Assembly (NCBI GenBank): GCA_021831785.1
Contig: JAKBMB010000002.1
Location: 1 to 47,587, forward strand
DNA: 47,587 bases
Origin: Deltaproteobacteria bacterium
Lineage (GTDB): Bacteria; Desulfobacterota; Binatia; Binatales; Binataceae
Direction of reading: 5' to 3'
The notes below the pieces were generated by a model. It worked only from the letters and a program-made list of their open reading frames with translations, had not been told where the DNA came from and did no database searches. Shown here piece by piece: positions 19,044-27,712 of the stretch. Made by a program: the position numbers and the translations under genes. Every line of letters begins with the position of its first letter. The stretch's first letter is position 1.

Positions 19044-20942
19044 ATGTCAGTGCCGCCGGAGAGCGTCCCACCGCTGTTTGAGTCCACGCCCGGGAAAGCA
19101 CCCGTTCGGGTTAAGCCAATCGTAGAGCGCCCGCAGATCGTGATTCGCTTCGCCGGGGATTCGGGCGACGGCATGCAGGTGACGGGAACCCAATTCACCT
19201 CGGAGTCGGCGCTGGCCGGAAACGATATTGCCACGCTGCCCGATTTTCCCGCGGAGATTCGCGCGCCGGCAGGCACGATCGCCGGCGTGAGCGGTTTCCA
19301 GCTTAATTTTTCGAGTCACGAGATATTTACGCCAGGCGATGAGCCCGACGTGCTGGTGGCGATGAATCCGGCGGCGCTCAAGGCGAACGTCGCCGATTTG
19401 GTGTCCAACGGTATATTGATCATCGACAAGGAGAGTTTCTCCGAAGCCAACCTTAAGCGCGCCGGCTACGAATCGAATCCCTTGACGAACGGCTCGTTGA
19501 GCAAGTTCCAAGTGTTCCAGGTCGAGGTCGGGAAACTTACCACGCTTGCGCTGCGCGAGTCCGGGCTCAATAACCGCGCGGTTAGCCGTTGCCGCAACTT
19601 TTTCGTCCTCGGGCTGGTTTCGTGGCTTTATCAGCGGCCGACCGAACGAACGCTCGAGTGGATTAGGAATCGCTTCAAAAAGGTGCCCGACGTGCTCGAG
19701 GCGAATCTGCGCGCCTTCAGGGCGGGATACAACTTCGGCGAAACCACCGAGATGTTCGCCAGCGCGTACAAGGTTCCGCCGGCCAAGATTGCGCCCGGCT
19801 TTTATCGCAGCATAACCGGCAACGGCGCCACGGCGCTGGGCTTTGTTGCCGCGGCGGTAAAGTCGGGGCGGCCGCTGTTTTTAGGGTCGTATCCGATCAC
19901 GCCCGCCAGTGACATTTTGCATGAGTTGGCGGCCTACAAGAGCTTTCCGGTTTGCACTTTCCAAGCCGAGGACGAAATAGCCGGGGTATGCGCGGCGATC
20001 GGCGCGGCCTTTGGCGGCGCGATCGGAATAACCACGACCTCCGGGCCCGGCATGAATCTTAAGGCTGAGGCGGTCGGCCTCGCGGTCAAAGTCGAACTGC
20101 CGATTGTAATTAATGACGTTCAACGGGCGGGTCCCGCCACCGGGATGCCGACCAAGCCCGAGCAGGCGGACTTGCTGATGGCGATGTTTGGGCGTCACGG
20201 CGAATCGCCATTGCCGATAATTGCCGCTGCGACGCCCGCGGATTGCTTCAACTGCGCTTACGAAGCAGTGCGCATCGCGGTCAAGTACATGACGCCGGTG
20301 GTGTTGCTGAGCGACGGCCATCTGGCCAACGGTGCTGAGCCGTGGCTCGTGCCGGACGAGACGCAGCTGGCGCCGATCAACGTGCAATTCCGCACCGACC
20401 CGCAAGGCTTCGAGCCTTATTTGCGCGACGAAGACACGCTGGCGCGGCCGTGGGCGATTCCCGGCACGCCCGGCCTCGAGCACCGAATCGGCGGCCTTGC
20501 CGCAGAGCATCTGACCGGCAATGTCAGTTACTCGCCGTCGAACAACGAGCTGATGGTGCGTTTAAGGGCGCGTAAAATCGCCGGAATCGCGCGCGAGATG
20601 CCGCCCACGGAAGTTTTCGGCGACGCCGAGGGCGGAAAGCTCGTGGTGCTGGCGTGGGGTTCCACGTTTGGCACGGTGCGCGAAGCCGTAACCCATCTGC
20701 GCGCCAAGGGCAAGAATGTATCGCACGTTCATTTGCGCTACTTGAACCCTCTGCCGCCGGATTTGGGAGCGATTTTACGCCGGTTCGAGCGAGTGATGGT
20801 AGCGGAGCTGAATTTGGGCCAACTTCTGAAGCTGATTCGGGCGGAATACCTGATTAACGCCGTCGGCTGCAACAAGATTCAAGGCCGACCGTTCAAGGTC
20901 TCGGAGATAACGAGCCGCGCGATGCGCGTGCTCGAGGAGTAA
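19044..20942 (+). CDS. korA: 2-oxoglutarate:ferredoxin oxidoreductase, alpha (gamma-alpha fused) subunit
   Basis: A 632-residue subunit in which the N-terminal gamma (catalytic/linker) domain (VIRFAGDSGDGMQVTGTQF, LPDFPAEIRAPAGT) is fused to the pyrimidine-binding alpha domain (FLGSYPITPASDILHELA, ITTTSGPGMNLKAEAVGLA, PIVINDVQRAGPATGMPTK). This is the layout of aerobic-type KorA as in mycobacteria. With KorB it oxidatively decarboxylates 2-oxoglutarate to succinyl-CoA, or makes the reverse reaction, passing electrons to ferredoxin. It carries no ferredoxin-type cluster domain. Six bases separate it from korB, so the two form one operon. Substrate preference for 2-oxoglutarate over other 2-oxo acids is by family. 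Confidence 0.92.
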   Translation: MSVPPESVPPLFESTPGKAPVRVKPIVERPQIVIRFAGDSGDGMQVTGTQFTSESALAGNDIATLPDFPAEIRAPAGTIAGVSGFQLNFSSHEIFTPGDEPDVLVAMNPAALKANVADLVSNGILIIDKESFSEANLKRAGYESNPLTNGSLSKFQVFQVEVGKLTTLALRESGLNNRAVSRCRNFFVLGLVSWLYQRPTERTLEWIRNRFKKVPDVLEANLRAFRAGYNFGETTEMFASAYKVPPAKIAPGFYRSITGNGATALGFVAAAVKSGRPLFLGSYPITPASDILHELAAYKSFPVCTFQAEDEIAGVCAAIGAAFGGAIGITTTSGPGMNLKAEAVGLAVKVELPIVINDVQRAGPATGMPTKPEQADLLMAMFGRHGESPLPIIAAATPADCFNCAYEAVRIAVKYMTPVVLLSDGHLANGAEPWLVPDETQLAPINVQFRTDPQGFEPYLRDEDTLARPWAIPGTPGLEHRIGGLAAEHLTGNVSYSPSNNELMVRLRARKIAGIAREMPPTEVFGDAEGGKLVVLAWGSTFGTVREAVTHLRAKGKNVSHVHLRYLNPLPPDLGAILRRFERVMVAELNLGQLLKLIRAEYLINAVGCNKIQGRPFKVSEITSRAMRVLEE

Positions 20943-20948
20943 CTAGCG

Positions 20949-21947
20949 ATGGCGAGCGCGCTTAGCCGAAAGGACTTCGTTTCCGATCAGGAGGTGCGGT
21001 GGTGCCCGGGATGCGGCGACTATGCGATTCTTGCTCAGGTGCAGAAAGTGCTGCCGGAGCTTGGAGTCTCGCGGGAGAACATCGTGTTTATCTCCGGCAT
21101 CGGCTGTTCCAGCCGCTTTCCGTACTACATGAACACCTACGGTTTCCATACCATACATGGACGCGCGCCGGCCTTGGCCACGGGACTCAAGGTGACCCGG
21201 CCGGAGCTCGACGTATGGGTGGTGACCGGCGACGGCGACGGTCTATCCATCGGCGGCAACCACCTGCTGCACGTTCTGCGCCGTAACGTGGATCTACGGA
21301 TTTTGCTTTTCAATAACCGCATTTACGGCTTAACCAAAGGTCAGTACTCGCCGACCTCGGAAGTGGGCAAGGTCACGAAGTCTACGCCCTACGGCTCGGT
21401 GGATTTCCCGTTCAATCCAATTATGGTCGCGCTGGGCTCCGGCGGCAGCTTTGTGGCCCGCGCGATCGACGTCGAGCAGAAGCATCTGGGAGAAACGCTC
21501 AAGCGCGCTCACGCGCACCGTGGAGCAGCTTTCATCGAGATCCTGCAAAACTGCAATATCTTCAACGATGGCGCATTCAACGACTTGACCGACAAGACGA
21601 TCAAGTCCGACCATCAGCTCATCCTCGAACATGGAAAGCCGCTGGTCTTCGGCAAGAACCGCGACCGCGGGGTGAGGCTTCGCGGCATGACGGCTGAGGT
21701 TGTGCAGCTCGGCAACGGCGTCAGCGAGCAGGAACTTCTGGTTCACGACCAAACCAACCTCACGCAGGCATTTCTCCTGGGGGGTTTTGAACCGCCGTTC
21801 CCCACGCCCATCGGCGTCTTTTACGCGGCCGAGCGCCCGACCTACGACGCGGCGGTCAATCGGCAGCTCACCGAGGTGCGGACGAGACTGGGCAACGGTG
21901 ACCTGCGCAGGCTTTTGCGCAGCGGAGATACCTGGGAAGTGTCCTAG
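20949..21947 (+). CDS. korB: 2-oxoglutarate:ferredoxin oxidoreductase, beta subunit
   Basis: The 332-residue thiamine-diphosphate and cluster-binding beta subunit. WCPGCGDYAILAQVQK provides the CxxC at the start, GIGCSSRFPYYMNTY another conserved cysteine, and VVTGDGDGLSIGGNHLLH the thiamine-diphosphate/Mg motif (GDGD...), followed by LLFNNRIYGLTKGQYSPTS. A single [4Fe-4S] cluster is expected from conserved cysteines. It partners KorA, whose stop is six bases upstream. Its presence means the organism can use ferredoxin-linked 2-oxoglutarate metabolism, alongside a katG-based oxygen defence. Confidence 0.93.
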   Translation: MASALSRKDFVSDQEVRWCPGCGDYAILAQVQKVLPELGVSRENIVFISGIGCSSRFPYYMNTYGFHTIHGRAPALATGLKVTRPELDVWVVTGDGDGLSIGGNHLLHVLRRNVDLRILLFNNRIYGLTKGQYSPTSEVGKVTKSTPYGSVDFPFNPIMVALGSGGSFVARAIDVEQKHLGETLKRAHAHRGAAFIEILQNCNIFNDGAFNDLTDKTIKSDHQLILEHGKPLVFGKNRDRGVRLRGMTAEVVQLGNGVSEQELLVHDQTNLTQAFLLGGFEPPFPTPIGVFYAAERPTYDAAVNRQLTEVRTRLGNGDLRRLLRSGDTWEVS

Positions 21948-22100
21948 CTGGGAGCGGTGGGACCTGCCACGGTTTGGGGGTTCCTAACCTGCCGTATACA
22001 GCCGTGTCTGCGGCCGTTGGCTGACGGTCCCTTGGCACAAACGGCCCGTGACCGTAGTTTTCGTGGCTCCCGTTTTTTGGGAGGGAGGCCAACTGCCCTC

Positions 22101-22133
22101 TCTATTCGCCCAATATTCGCTCAATATTCGCCC
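22101..22133 (+). repeat. Three 11-bp direct repeats upstream of the sensor kinase
   Basis: TCTATTCGCCC, AATATTCGCTC and AATATTCGCCC follow one another head to tail, with an 11-base period close to one helical turn. Such phased repeats are typical of binding arrays for regulators that bind one face of DNA. They lie about 113 bases before the kinase start codon. A small hairpin (CTCCC 22067-22071, GGGAG 22079-22083, T-rich loop) lies just upstream. Confidence 0.5.
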
Positions 22134-22245
22134 GAACAAACTTCACCGTAGTTTCGATTGTCGCCGCCTTAGGCCGCTGGTTTATGGCATTGTAGTGATA
22201 GCGTCGGAGGAGAAGATCGCGGGAGAGGCAAGGAGCGGAGGTTCT

Positions 22246-23511
22246 GTGAACGATTCACGGGAATCAGAGGGCGCGGTCGGCCAAGAGGAGCAAGCGGCGG
22301 GTTTGGCGCGGCGTTTCGCAGTATGGTCCGCGGCGGTACTAGCGGTGATCGTGATGACGACCTGGCTGGAGAGCGTAGTGCAGCCGCAGCGCGGGGAGTT
22401 TGCGATGGCGATCGGCAGCGTGCAGGCCGCCGCGGCGTTCGTCCTTCTGGCGCTGACCTTGCGCCCGTACGGTCGCCGTGTGTTGAACTGGGGCGCGCTT
22501 GGAGCGTGGGTAGGGCTGGTTGCGGGGTGGGCGTGGTCGGCGGTCGAAATCAGTTGCCTCGGCGGCCTGGCCGCGCTTTTGTTCGCGACCCAGGTGGGCA
22601 GCGGCTTGGTATTAGCGTGGGCGCAGGGTTGGCAAGCGCTGCTCTCCGCGGCCGCCGCCGCGGCGTTTTTGGCGGCAGTCGCCGCCGAGGGCGCCTGGCA
22701 TGCGCCGGCGATTGGCGAGTTGGGGTTAGTTCTGCTGGGGGGCGCGCTCGGGTGCGCGATGGTCTCGGCGCCGCGAGTTAAATCCGGAGCAGCGAGGCTG
22801 CTCGGTCGGCGCGAGCAGGCCTTGATGGAGAGATTGATTCATGAGATCAGGTCGCCCGCGGGCGCGATCAGCATGCGAGTGGAATTGCTGCGCGAGCAGG
22901 TCTCCGATGCGCAGACACGCGGCGCCCTCGAAGCAATCGGTGCCGCGGCCCTGCGCATCTTGAGCATCGCCGATAACTTGTGTGATGCGTTCCAGATCGA
23001 AATGGGTGATATCAGGTCTCAACCCCGGCCGGTGGACCTCAATTCCGTAGTTGAAAGCACTGCGGCCGAGCTTGCGGCGTCGGCGCATACCAGGCAGGTC
23101 GAGATCGAGATGGCGCTGGATCGCTCTTTGCCGCCGCTCGACGTTGACCCGCGTCATCTGAGGCGGGTGACCGCAAATCTTTTGGACAACGCGGTCAGGT
23201 TCACGCCCAAGGGCGGGCGCGTTACGGTCAGCACGACGGTCTCCTCGCCCTGGGTCAAGATCGCGTTTAAGGACAGTGGTCCGGGATTTGACCCGCGCAA
23301 AGGGGCCTCGCTCTTCGCGCCGCCGAAGTTGTCAGCGAGGCGGCCCGGCGCGGGCGGCTTGGGTTTGTTCGTAGCCAAGGCGATGACCGAGCTTTGCGGC
23401 GGCAAGATCCTCGTCGAGAGCATACCAGGGCACGGCGCGACATTCACCGTGATTATTCCCCAGGAGTCGAAGCGAAGCACAAGCGCGGGAAGCGGCGGCC
23501 GCGGAAACTGA
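22246..23511 (+). CDS. Membrane sensor histidine kinase, orphan
   Basis: A kinase of about 421 residues. The first 200 residues hold roughly six hydrophobic segments (for example FAVWSAAVLAVIVMTTWLE, VLNWGALGAWVGLVAGWAW) and no obvious periplasmic domain, so it may sense the membrane. The HisKA dimerisation helix contains the phospho-acceptor His199 in LIHEIRSPAGAISM, and the HATPase_c domain has the N box (NLLDNAVRFTPKGG), G1 (FKDSGPGFD) and G2 (GAGGLGLFVAKAM). No response regulator lies nearby. GTG 22246 was chosen because GGAGCGGAGG stands just before it; upstream in-frame codons translate into an unlikely sequence. Confidence 0.85.
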   Translation: MNDSRESEGAVGQEEQAAGLARRFAVWSAAVLAVIVMTTWLESVVQPQRGEFAMAIGSVQAAAAFVLLALTLRPYGRRVLNWGALGAWVGLVAGWAWSAVEISCLGGLAALLFATQVGSGLVLAWAQGWQALLSAAAAAAFLAAVAAEGAWHAPAIGELGLVLLGGALGCAMVSAPRVKSGAARLLGRREQALMERLIHEIRSPAGAISMRVELLREQVSDAQTRGALEAIGAAALRILSIADNLCDAFQIEMGDIRSQPRPVDLNSVVESTAAELAASAHTRQVEIEMALDRSLPPLDVDPRHLRRVTANLLDNAVRFTPKGGRVTVSTTVSSPWVKIAFKDSGPGFDPRKGASLFAPPKLSARRPGAGGLGLFVAKAMTELCGGKILVESIPGHGATFTVIIPQESKRSTSAGSGGRGN

Positions 23512-23567
23512 CTCCGGGCGCCGCCGCTAGCGCGAGGGTCGCGAGCTGCCCGTACAGCGCCGGTGTT

Positions 23568-24305
23568 TCAGAAGCGGGCATACTTAAAGATGCGCTCGGG
23601 GATTATCCGCACCGCGGCCATTACGGGACGCCAAAACGCGGGTACGTAGGCCACCTGAGCACGCCGGCGCCAAGCCGCGTAAATCCCTCGTGCCGCGGTT
23701 GGCGGCGACATGGCCAGCAAAGAGCGGCCGCGCCCGTAGGTCATTCGGGTATCGACCAAGCCGAGCTTGACCGTCAAGACATAAACGCCCGAGCGCGCCA
23801 GATGCGCGCGCAAGCCCTGCGCGAAGAGCGCGAGCGCGCCCTTCGCGCAGCCGTAAACATAATTGCCCGCGCGGCCGCGATCGCCGGCGACCGAGCCGAG
23901 CACGATTATAAATCCCGAACGCTGGGCCGCCATATAATTGGCGGCCTCAGTCAGAAAAGAGACCGCGGCGGTGAAATTTTCCGCGACGAGCCCGCGCGCG
24001 CAGTCCGCGTCGCGGGCCGCGTGCGAGTGGTCGCCCAGCGTCCCGAAGCATAGCGCGACTCCGTCCAGGCCGCCAAGCTCCGCCGCTGCGCGGCCGATCA
24101 GTTCGGCGTGGCGCTCGTAGTCCGTTGCTTCGAAAGCGCCCGAGCAAACGTACGCGCCGGCGCGCACGCTCAGGTCGGCGGCGATACGCGCGGCCTCGCC
24201 GACGTCGCGCGCCGCCAGATATAGCCTCGCGCCGTCACGGGCAAAGCAAAACGCCAGCGCGCGCGCGATGCTGGAGGTAGCCCCGAGGAACAGGACCCGG
24301 TTCAT
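23568..24305 (-). CDS. Short-chain dehydrogenase, DprE2-like
   Basis: A 245-residue Rossmann-fold SDR. FLGATSSIARALAFCFA is the cofactor-binding start, ending in a Gly-poor TSSIA turn seen in DprE2 homologues. The catalytic residues are Ser in IVLGSVAGDRG and Tyr/Lys in YVYGCAKGAL. The C-terminus MTYGRGRSLLAMSPP and AFWRPVMAAVRIIPERIFK resembles decaprenylphosphoryl-2-keto-ribose reductase. It is immediately downstream of the DprE1-like oxidase (14 bases), and the two together could epimerise a polyprenyl-phospho-sugar at C2. The start ATG 24305, with AAAGGACGG upstream, replaces a longer frame whose N-terminus overlaps the previous gene. Confidence 0.85.
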   Translation of the reverse strand: MNRVLFLGATSSIARALAFCFARDGARLYLAARDVGEAARIAADLSVRAGAYVCSGAFEATDYERHAELIGRAAAELGGLDGVALCFGTLGDHSHAARDADCARGLVAENFTAAVSFLTEAANYMAAQRSGFIIVLGSVAGDRGRAGNYVYGCAKGALALFAQGLRAHLARSGVYVLTVKLGLVDTRMTYGRGRSLLAMSPPTAARGIYAAWRRRAQVAYVPAFWRPVMAAVRIIPERIFKYARF

Positions 24306-24319
24306 CGCGCCGCCGTCCT

Positions 24320-25714
24320 TTACCGTTCGCCTGCGCCCGGGTCGATAGCCAGGCGGCGCGAGAGGCGCGAGGAGAATATCCGGCGCGGGTCCGCCGACAG
24401 CTTGATTGCGCGCCATTGCTCCAGATTCGGATACATCTGACACACCGTCTCCGCTCGCGCAAAAGCGTCCTTGGCAAAGTAAACCCGGCCACCGTACTTC
24501 AGCACCACGCGGTCGAAGCGCTCCATTAGCTCGCCGAGACCGTCTTGCACCGCGAAGTCCATCGCTAGCGTGTATCCCGGTATCGGAAACGAAAGCATTC
24601 CCTGTTGCGGGCCGAACTGCTTGAGCACGGCCAGGCCGGAAGCTATGCCGCTTCGCTTAAGTTCCTCGAGCAACTCGATTAGCCCAGCCCGCCCTTCGGC
24701 CAGTGGCACCACGCACTGATACTGCGCGAACCCACGCCGGCCGTAAAGGCGGTTCCAGTTGCCGAGCCGGTCGAGAGGGTAAAAAAAACGCTCTAGGTCG
24801 ACGAGCGAGTCGCGCGTCCCGCGCCGGTGAAGAAAATAATAGAGCGCGTTGAAGGCGCGAATCGTGCGCGGGTTAAGGGCGAACTGCGGCAGATCGAACG
24901 GTATCTTGAGCGGGCGGCGTGCCTCGAGGATTAGCGGACGGTCCGTGATCTGTCGGCGCAGCCGGTCGGCCGAGGCGAAATTGGCGAACATCGCAATCGA
25001 GCGGCCAAGCTTTTTCGTGCCGGCAGCGCAATCGACCCAGGCGACCGAGTATTCGTACCGCCGGTCGTAGTCGGCAAAGATTTCCAGCACGCGGTCGATG
25101 TCGGGCAAAGCGAGCGATTCGTACTCCAGGTAGGCGCTCTCGATGTGCTTAAGTTTGAGCTCGAGCTCGACGATGACGCCGGTGAGGCCCATCCCGCCGA
25201 GCGTGGCCCAGAACAAATCGGAGTTTTCCTCGCGGCTGCATCGCTTGATCTCGCCCTCGGGTCCCATCAGGTCGAAACCGACGACGTGTTTGGAGATGGA
25301 AGAGTCGCGGTGATGGTTTTTGCCGTGGATGTCGGCGGCGAGCGCGCCGCCCAGCGTGACGAACTTGGTCCCCGGCGTGACCGGCGGGAAAAAGCCGCGC
25401 GGGACGAAGGTCTCCAGCACTTCGGCGAACGTGACTCCGGCCTCGCAGCGTAAGCTAGCGCTTTGCGGATCGAAGGCCAGCATGCGGTTGAGCCGGGTCA
25501 GGTCGAGCAAGCTGCCGCCGTCGTTAAGCGCCGCGTCGCCGTAAGCGCGTCCCAGCCCGCGCGCCAGGACGGGCTTAGCGGCGGCGGCCAGAGCGGCACG
25601 CAGCTCGGAAAGCTTTTCCGGCCGCCATACCTCGGCGGTGCCGCGCGGGTAGCGGCCCCATCCGGCAACCGGCAGGCGCGGCGCGCCTGGCAGGCCCGCG
25701 TTACTAGGCGGCAT
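24320..25714 (-). CDS. FAD-linked oxidase, DprE1-like
   Basis: A 464-residue vanillyl-alcohol-oxidase-type flavoprotein. The N-terminal FAD domain shows ARGLGRAYGDAALNDGG, PPVTPGTKFVTLGGALAAD and IHGKNHHRDSSIS. The substrate-binding half has YQCVVPLAEG and LAVLKQFGPQQGMLSFPIPG, the block that in mycobacterial DprE1 carries the catalytic lysine (VFKLFGPG...). In that pathway DprE1 oxidises decaprenylphosphoryl-ribose and DprE2 reduces it to the arabinose form. No arabinan-synthesis glycosyltransferase is nearby, so the sugar acceptor is unknown. It is separated from the DprE2-like gene by 14 bases and clearly cotranscribed. Confidence 0.86.
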   Translation of the reverse strand: MPPSNAGLPGAPRLPVAGWGRYPRGTAEVWRPEKLSELRAALAAAAKPVLARGLGRAYGDAALNDGGSLLDLTRLNRMLAFDPQSASLRCEAGVTFAEVLETFVPRGFFPPVTPGTKFVTLGGALAADIHGKNHHRDSSISKHVVGFDLMGPEGEIKRCSREENSDLFWATLGGMGLTGVIVELELKLKHIESAYLEYESLALPDIDRVLEIFADYDRRYEYSVAWVDCAAGTKKLGRSIAMFANFASADRLRRQITDRPLILEARRPLKIPFDLPQFALNPRTIRAFNALYYFLHRRGTRDSLVDLERFFYPLDRLGNWNRLYGRRGFAQYQCVVPLAEGRAGLIELLEELKRSGIASGLAVLKQFGPQQGMLSFPIPGYTLAMDFAVQDGLGELMERFDRVVLKYGGRVYFAKDAFARAETVCQMYPNLEQWRAIKLSADPRRIFSSRLSRRLAIDPGAGER

Positions 25715-25851
25715 CCGTCGCCCCGGCCCCCGCCGGCCTCGGCTTGAGCCGCTCGCGCGCCAGCCGCGCCGATTTGGCTGTGTCGCTCGCCGCCGCTAAA
25801 TCCATCGCCCACCCGCCGGCGCGATCGGTCTTGCGCGGGCGGTGGCTGGTC

Positions 25852-27042
25852 TCATCCTTTGGGCAGGCCAAGGACGCGTTCGCCGATAATGTTGCGCTGT
25901 ATCTCGCTGGTGCCGCCGGCGATCGTGAGCGCCCGTGCCGCCATAGCGCGGTAGCTCCAGATGCCTCCGTCAATGGCGTAAGGCGCGCGGTAGTCGAGCT
26001 GTCCGAGGGGCCCGAGCAGTTCGAGCGCGAACTGGCTTATCCGCAGATTAAGCTCGCTTGCGGTGAGCTTGAGGACCGAGCCCTCGGGACCGGGCGGCAG
26101 CCCTTTGATCTGGCGCGTGATCTGGCGGTAGACGGTATATTTCAGCGCTTCGGCCTCGCAGGCAAAGCGCGCGATAGTCTGGCGCACGCTTGAATCCTCC
26201 CAGGCGCTGGCGCCGTTGCGCTCGACCGCTTGGGCGAGAGCGATCAGCTCCTCGACCAGGCCGGTCATGTTGGCGCGTTCGCCGATTCCCACGCGCTCGA
26301 ACATCAACGTACCGACGGCCACCTTCCAGCCCTGGTTTTTCTCGCCTACCAGATTTTGTCTGGGGACTTTGACGTCCTGAAAGAAGACCTCGTTAAAGCC
26401 CTTGGCGCCGCTTATTTGGACCAGCGGCCGCACGGTGACGCCAGGGCTGTGCATGTCGACCACAAGATAGCTTAGGCCCTGATGCTTGGGGACGTGGGGG
26501 TCGGTGCGAACCAGAAGAATGCACAGGTCGGCGCGATGCGCGTCCGAGGTCCAGACCTTTTGCCCGTTGACGACGAAATAGTCGCCCTCTTCGACCGCCC
26601 GCGTTTGTAGCGAAGCCACGTCCGAGCCGGCGTTCGGCTCCGAGTAGCCCTGGCACCAGATCTCTTCGGCGGACAAAATCTTGGGCACGTAGCGTTTTTT
26701 CTGTTCCTCGGTGCCGAACTGCATCAACGTGGGTCCCACCATCATGATCCCGAGCGTGTTCACCAGACGCGGAGCGCGCGTCGCGGCCAGCTCTTCGTAG
26801 TAGATAAGGGCCTGAGTAAGGCTGACCCCGCGTCCGCCGTACTGCTTGGGCCAACTAATCCCAACCCATCCGGCCGCGTGCATCTTGCGGTGCCAGTCGA
26901 GCCGTCGGCCGTATCCCTCTTCGGTCTCGTCCTGCATCAGGTCGATTCGTGACTTCCTCTCGTGCGCAGGCAGATTAGCCTCCAGCCAGCTTCGGAACTC
27001 GCGGCGAAACTCTTCGTCTTGAGCGCTATAGGTGAAGTCCAC
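25852..27042 (-). CDS. Acyl-CoA dehydrogenase
   Basis: A 396-residue FAD-dependent acyl-CoA dehydrogenase of the FadE type. Visible blocks are QDEEFRREFRSWLEANLP at the start, WCQGYSEPNAGSDVASLQTR (acyl-CoA/FAD signature), VWTSDAHRADLCILLVRTD, and TIAGGTSEIQRNIIGERVLG at the end, with TASELNLRISQ in the usual catalytic-base region. The electron acceptor would be an electron-transfer flavoprotein, which is not encoded here. GTG 27042 is preceded by AAGGGGAG. It lies 137 bases upstream of the DprE1-like gene on the same strand, but the gap and different role make a common operon uncertain. Substrate is a fatty or branched acyl-CoA. Confidence 0.92.
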   Translation of the reverse strand: MDFTYSAQDEEFRREFRSWLEANLPAHERKSRIDLMQDETEEGYGRRLDWHRKMHAAGWVGISWPKQYGGRGVSLTQALIYYEELAATRAPRLVNTLGIMMVGPTLMQFGTEEQKKRYVPKILSAEEIWCQGYSEPNAGSDVASLQTRAVEEGDYFVVNGQKVWTSDAHRADLCILLVRTDPHVPKHQGLSYLVVDMHSPGVTVRPLVQISGAKGFNEVFFQDVKVPRQNLVGEKNQGWKVAVGTLMFERVGIGERANMTGLVEELIALAQAVERNGASAWEDSSVRQTIARFACEAEALKYTVYRQITRQIKGLPPGPEGSVLKLTASELNLRISQFALELLGPLGQLDYRAPYAIDGGIWSYRAMAARALTIAGGTSEIQRNIIGERVLGLPKG

Positions 27043-27712
27043 GATTGATCTCCCCTTCGGCGGCGCGCCTTAACTGGGACATTGTTCTTGCTACGACCAA
27101 GTTAGGCTGGGCAGAATCACCTAATTAGATAGACTACCTTATTGAGGATTGCAAAACATTGAGACCGTGTGGAGTCGCGGGCGGGCGCACTCTTCCGGAC
27201 CTTCTTTCAATAATAAGGGGGCTTTGACGGGGCTGCCCCGTGTTCAACCGGGCGCATTAGTAACACCTTGGTCGGATTTTGAACGCCTTCCACGGAGGCT
27301 CGAGGAGAGATGTGCGCGCTGCCATTGGCGTCATCGGCGCGGGCATTTTCCGAGACCCGCATAACGCCTATAATTAGGTGCCCGGTCTGTAGGCTGCGGG
27401 AAACGAGTTTCGGGCCGGGTCAGAGTCGCGACCGTCGATGTTTCAACTGGTTACCGCTAACGCCGTGTTTTTTGCCTCGGCCGGGTTCGGGGCCGCTCGT
27501 CCGTGCTGTGGGCCTGGCCGTCCTGGGCCGGCTAGTGAGAAAATCGCCGCGCAGTCGCGGGCGCGATTCTTCTCGCCGCTTCGATTTTCTCGTCGCTTGC
27601 CAGGGCCGGGTCAGCGAAGCATCCCGCAGCCGGCCGCCGTCGCTTTCGCCCTTGTGCGCCTCTGCCTGTGCTGGAGGTGGTTGGAACAGCGTCAGGGCGG
27701 ACAGAATTTGCG
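27043..27712. other. Long intergenic region with alternative stem-loops
   Basis: About 670 bases between the divergent acyl-CoA dehydrogenase and DedA genes. A chance open frame runs through it but its translation is Arg/Ser/Pro-rich and motif-free. Near 27537-27591, GAGAAAATCG (27537-27546) can pair either with a near-copy of its complement (27563-27574) or exactly with CGATTTTCTC (27582-27591), giving two mutually exclusive hairpins upstream of dedA. A short hairpin GGGG(CTG)CCCC occurs near 27220. No tRNA or small gene was recognised. Confidence 0.45.

Noticed and set aside
25704..25851. A short gene between the acyl-CoA dehydrogenase and the DprE1-like gene.
   Set aside because: A 33-residue Ala/Arg-rich reading frame exists but shows no ribosome site or similarity.
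27370..27440. Possible tRNA-like GTTTCGGGCC segment.
   Set aside because: It does not fold into a cloverleaf and lacks the T-loop GGTTCGA pattern and an acceptor stem. No tRNA was found in the window.
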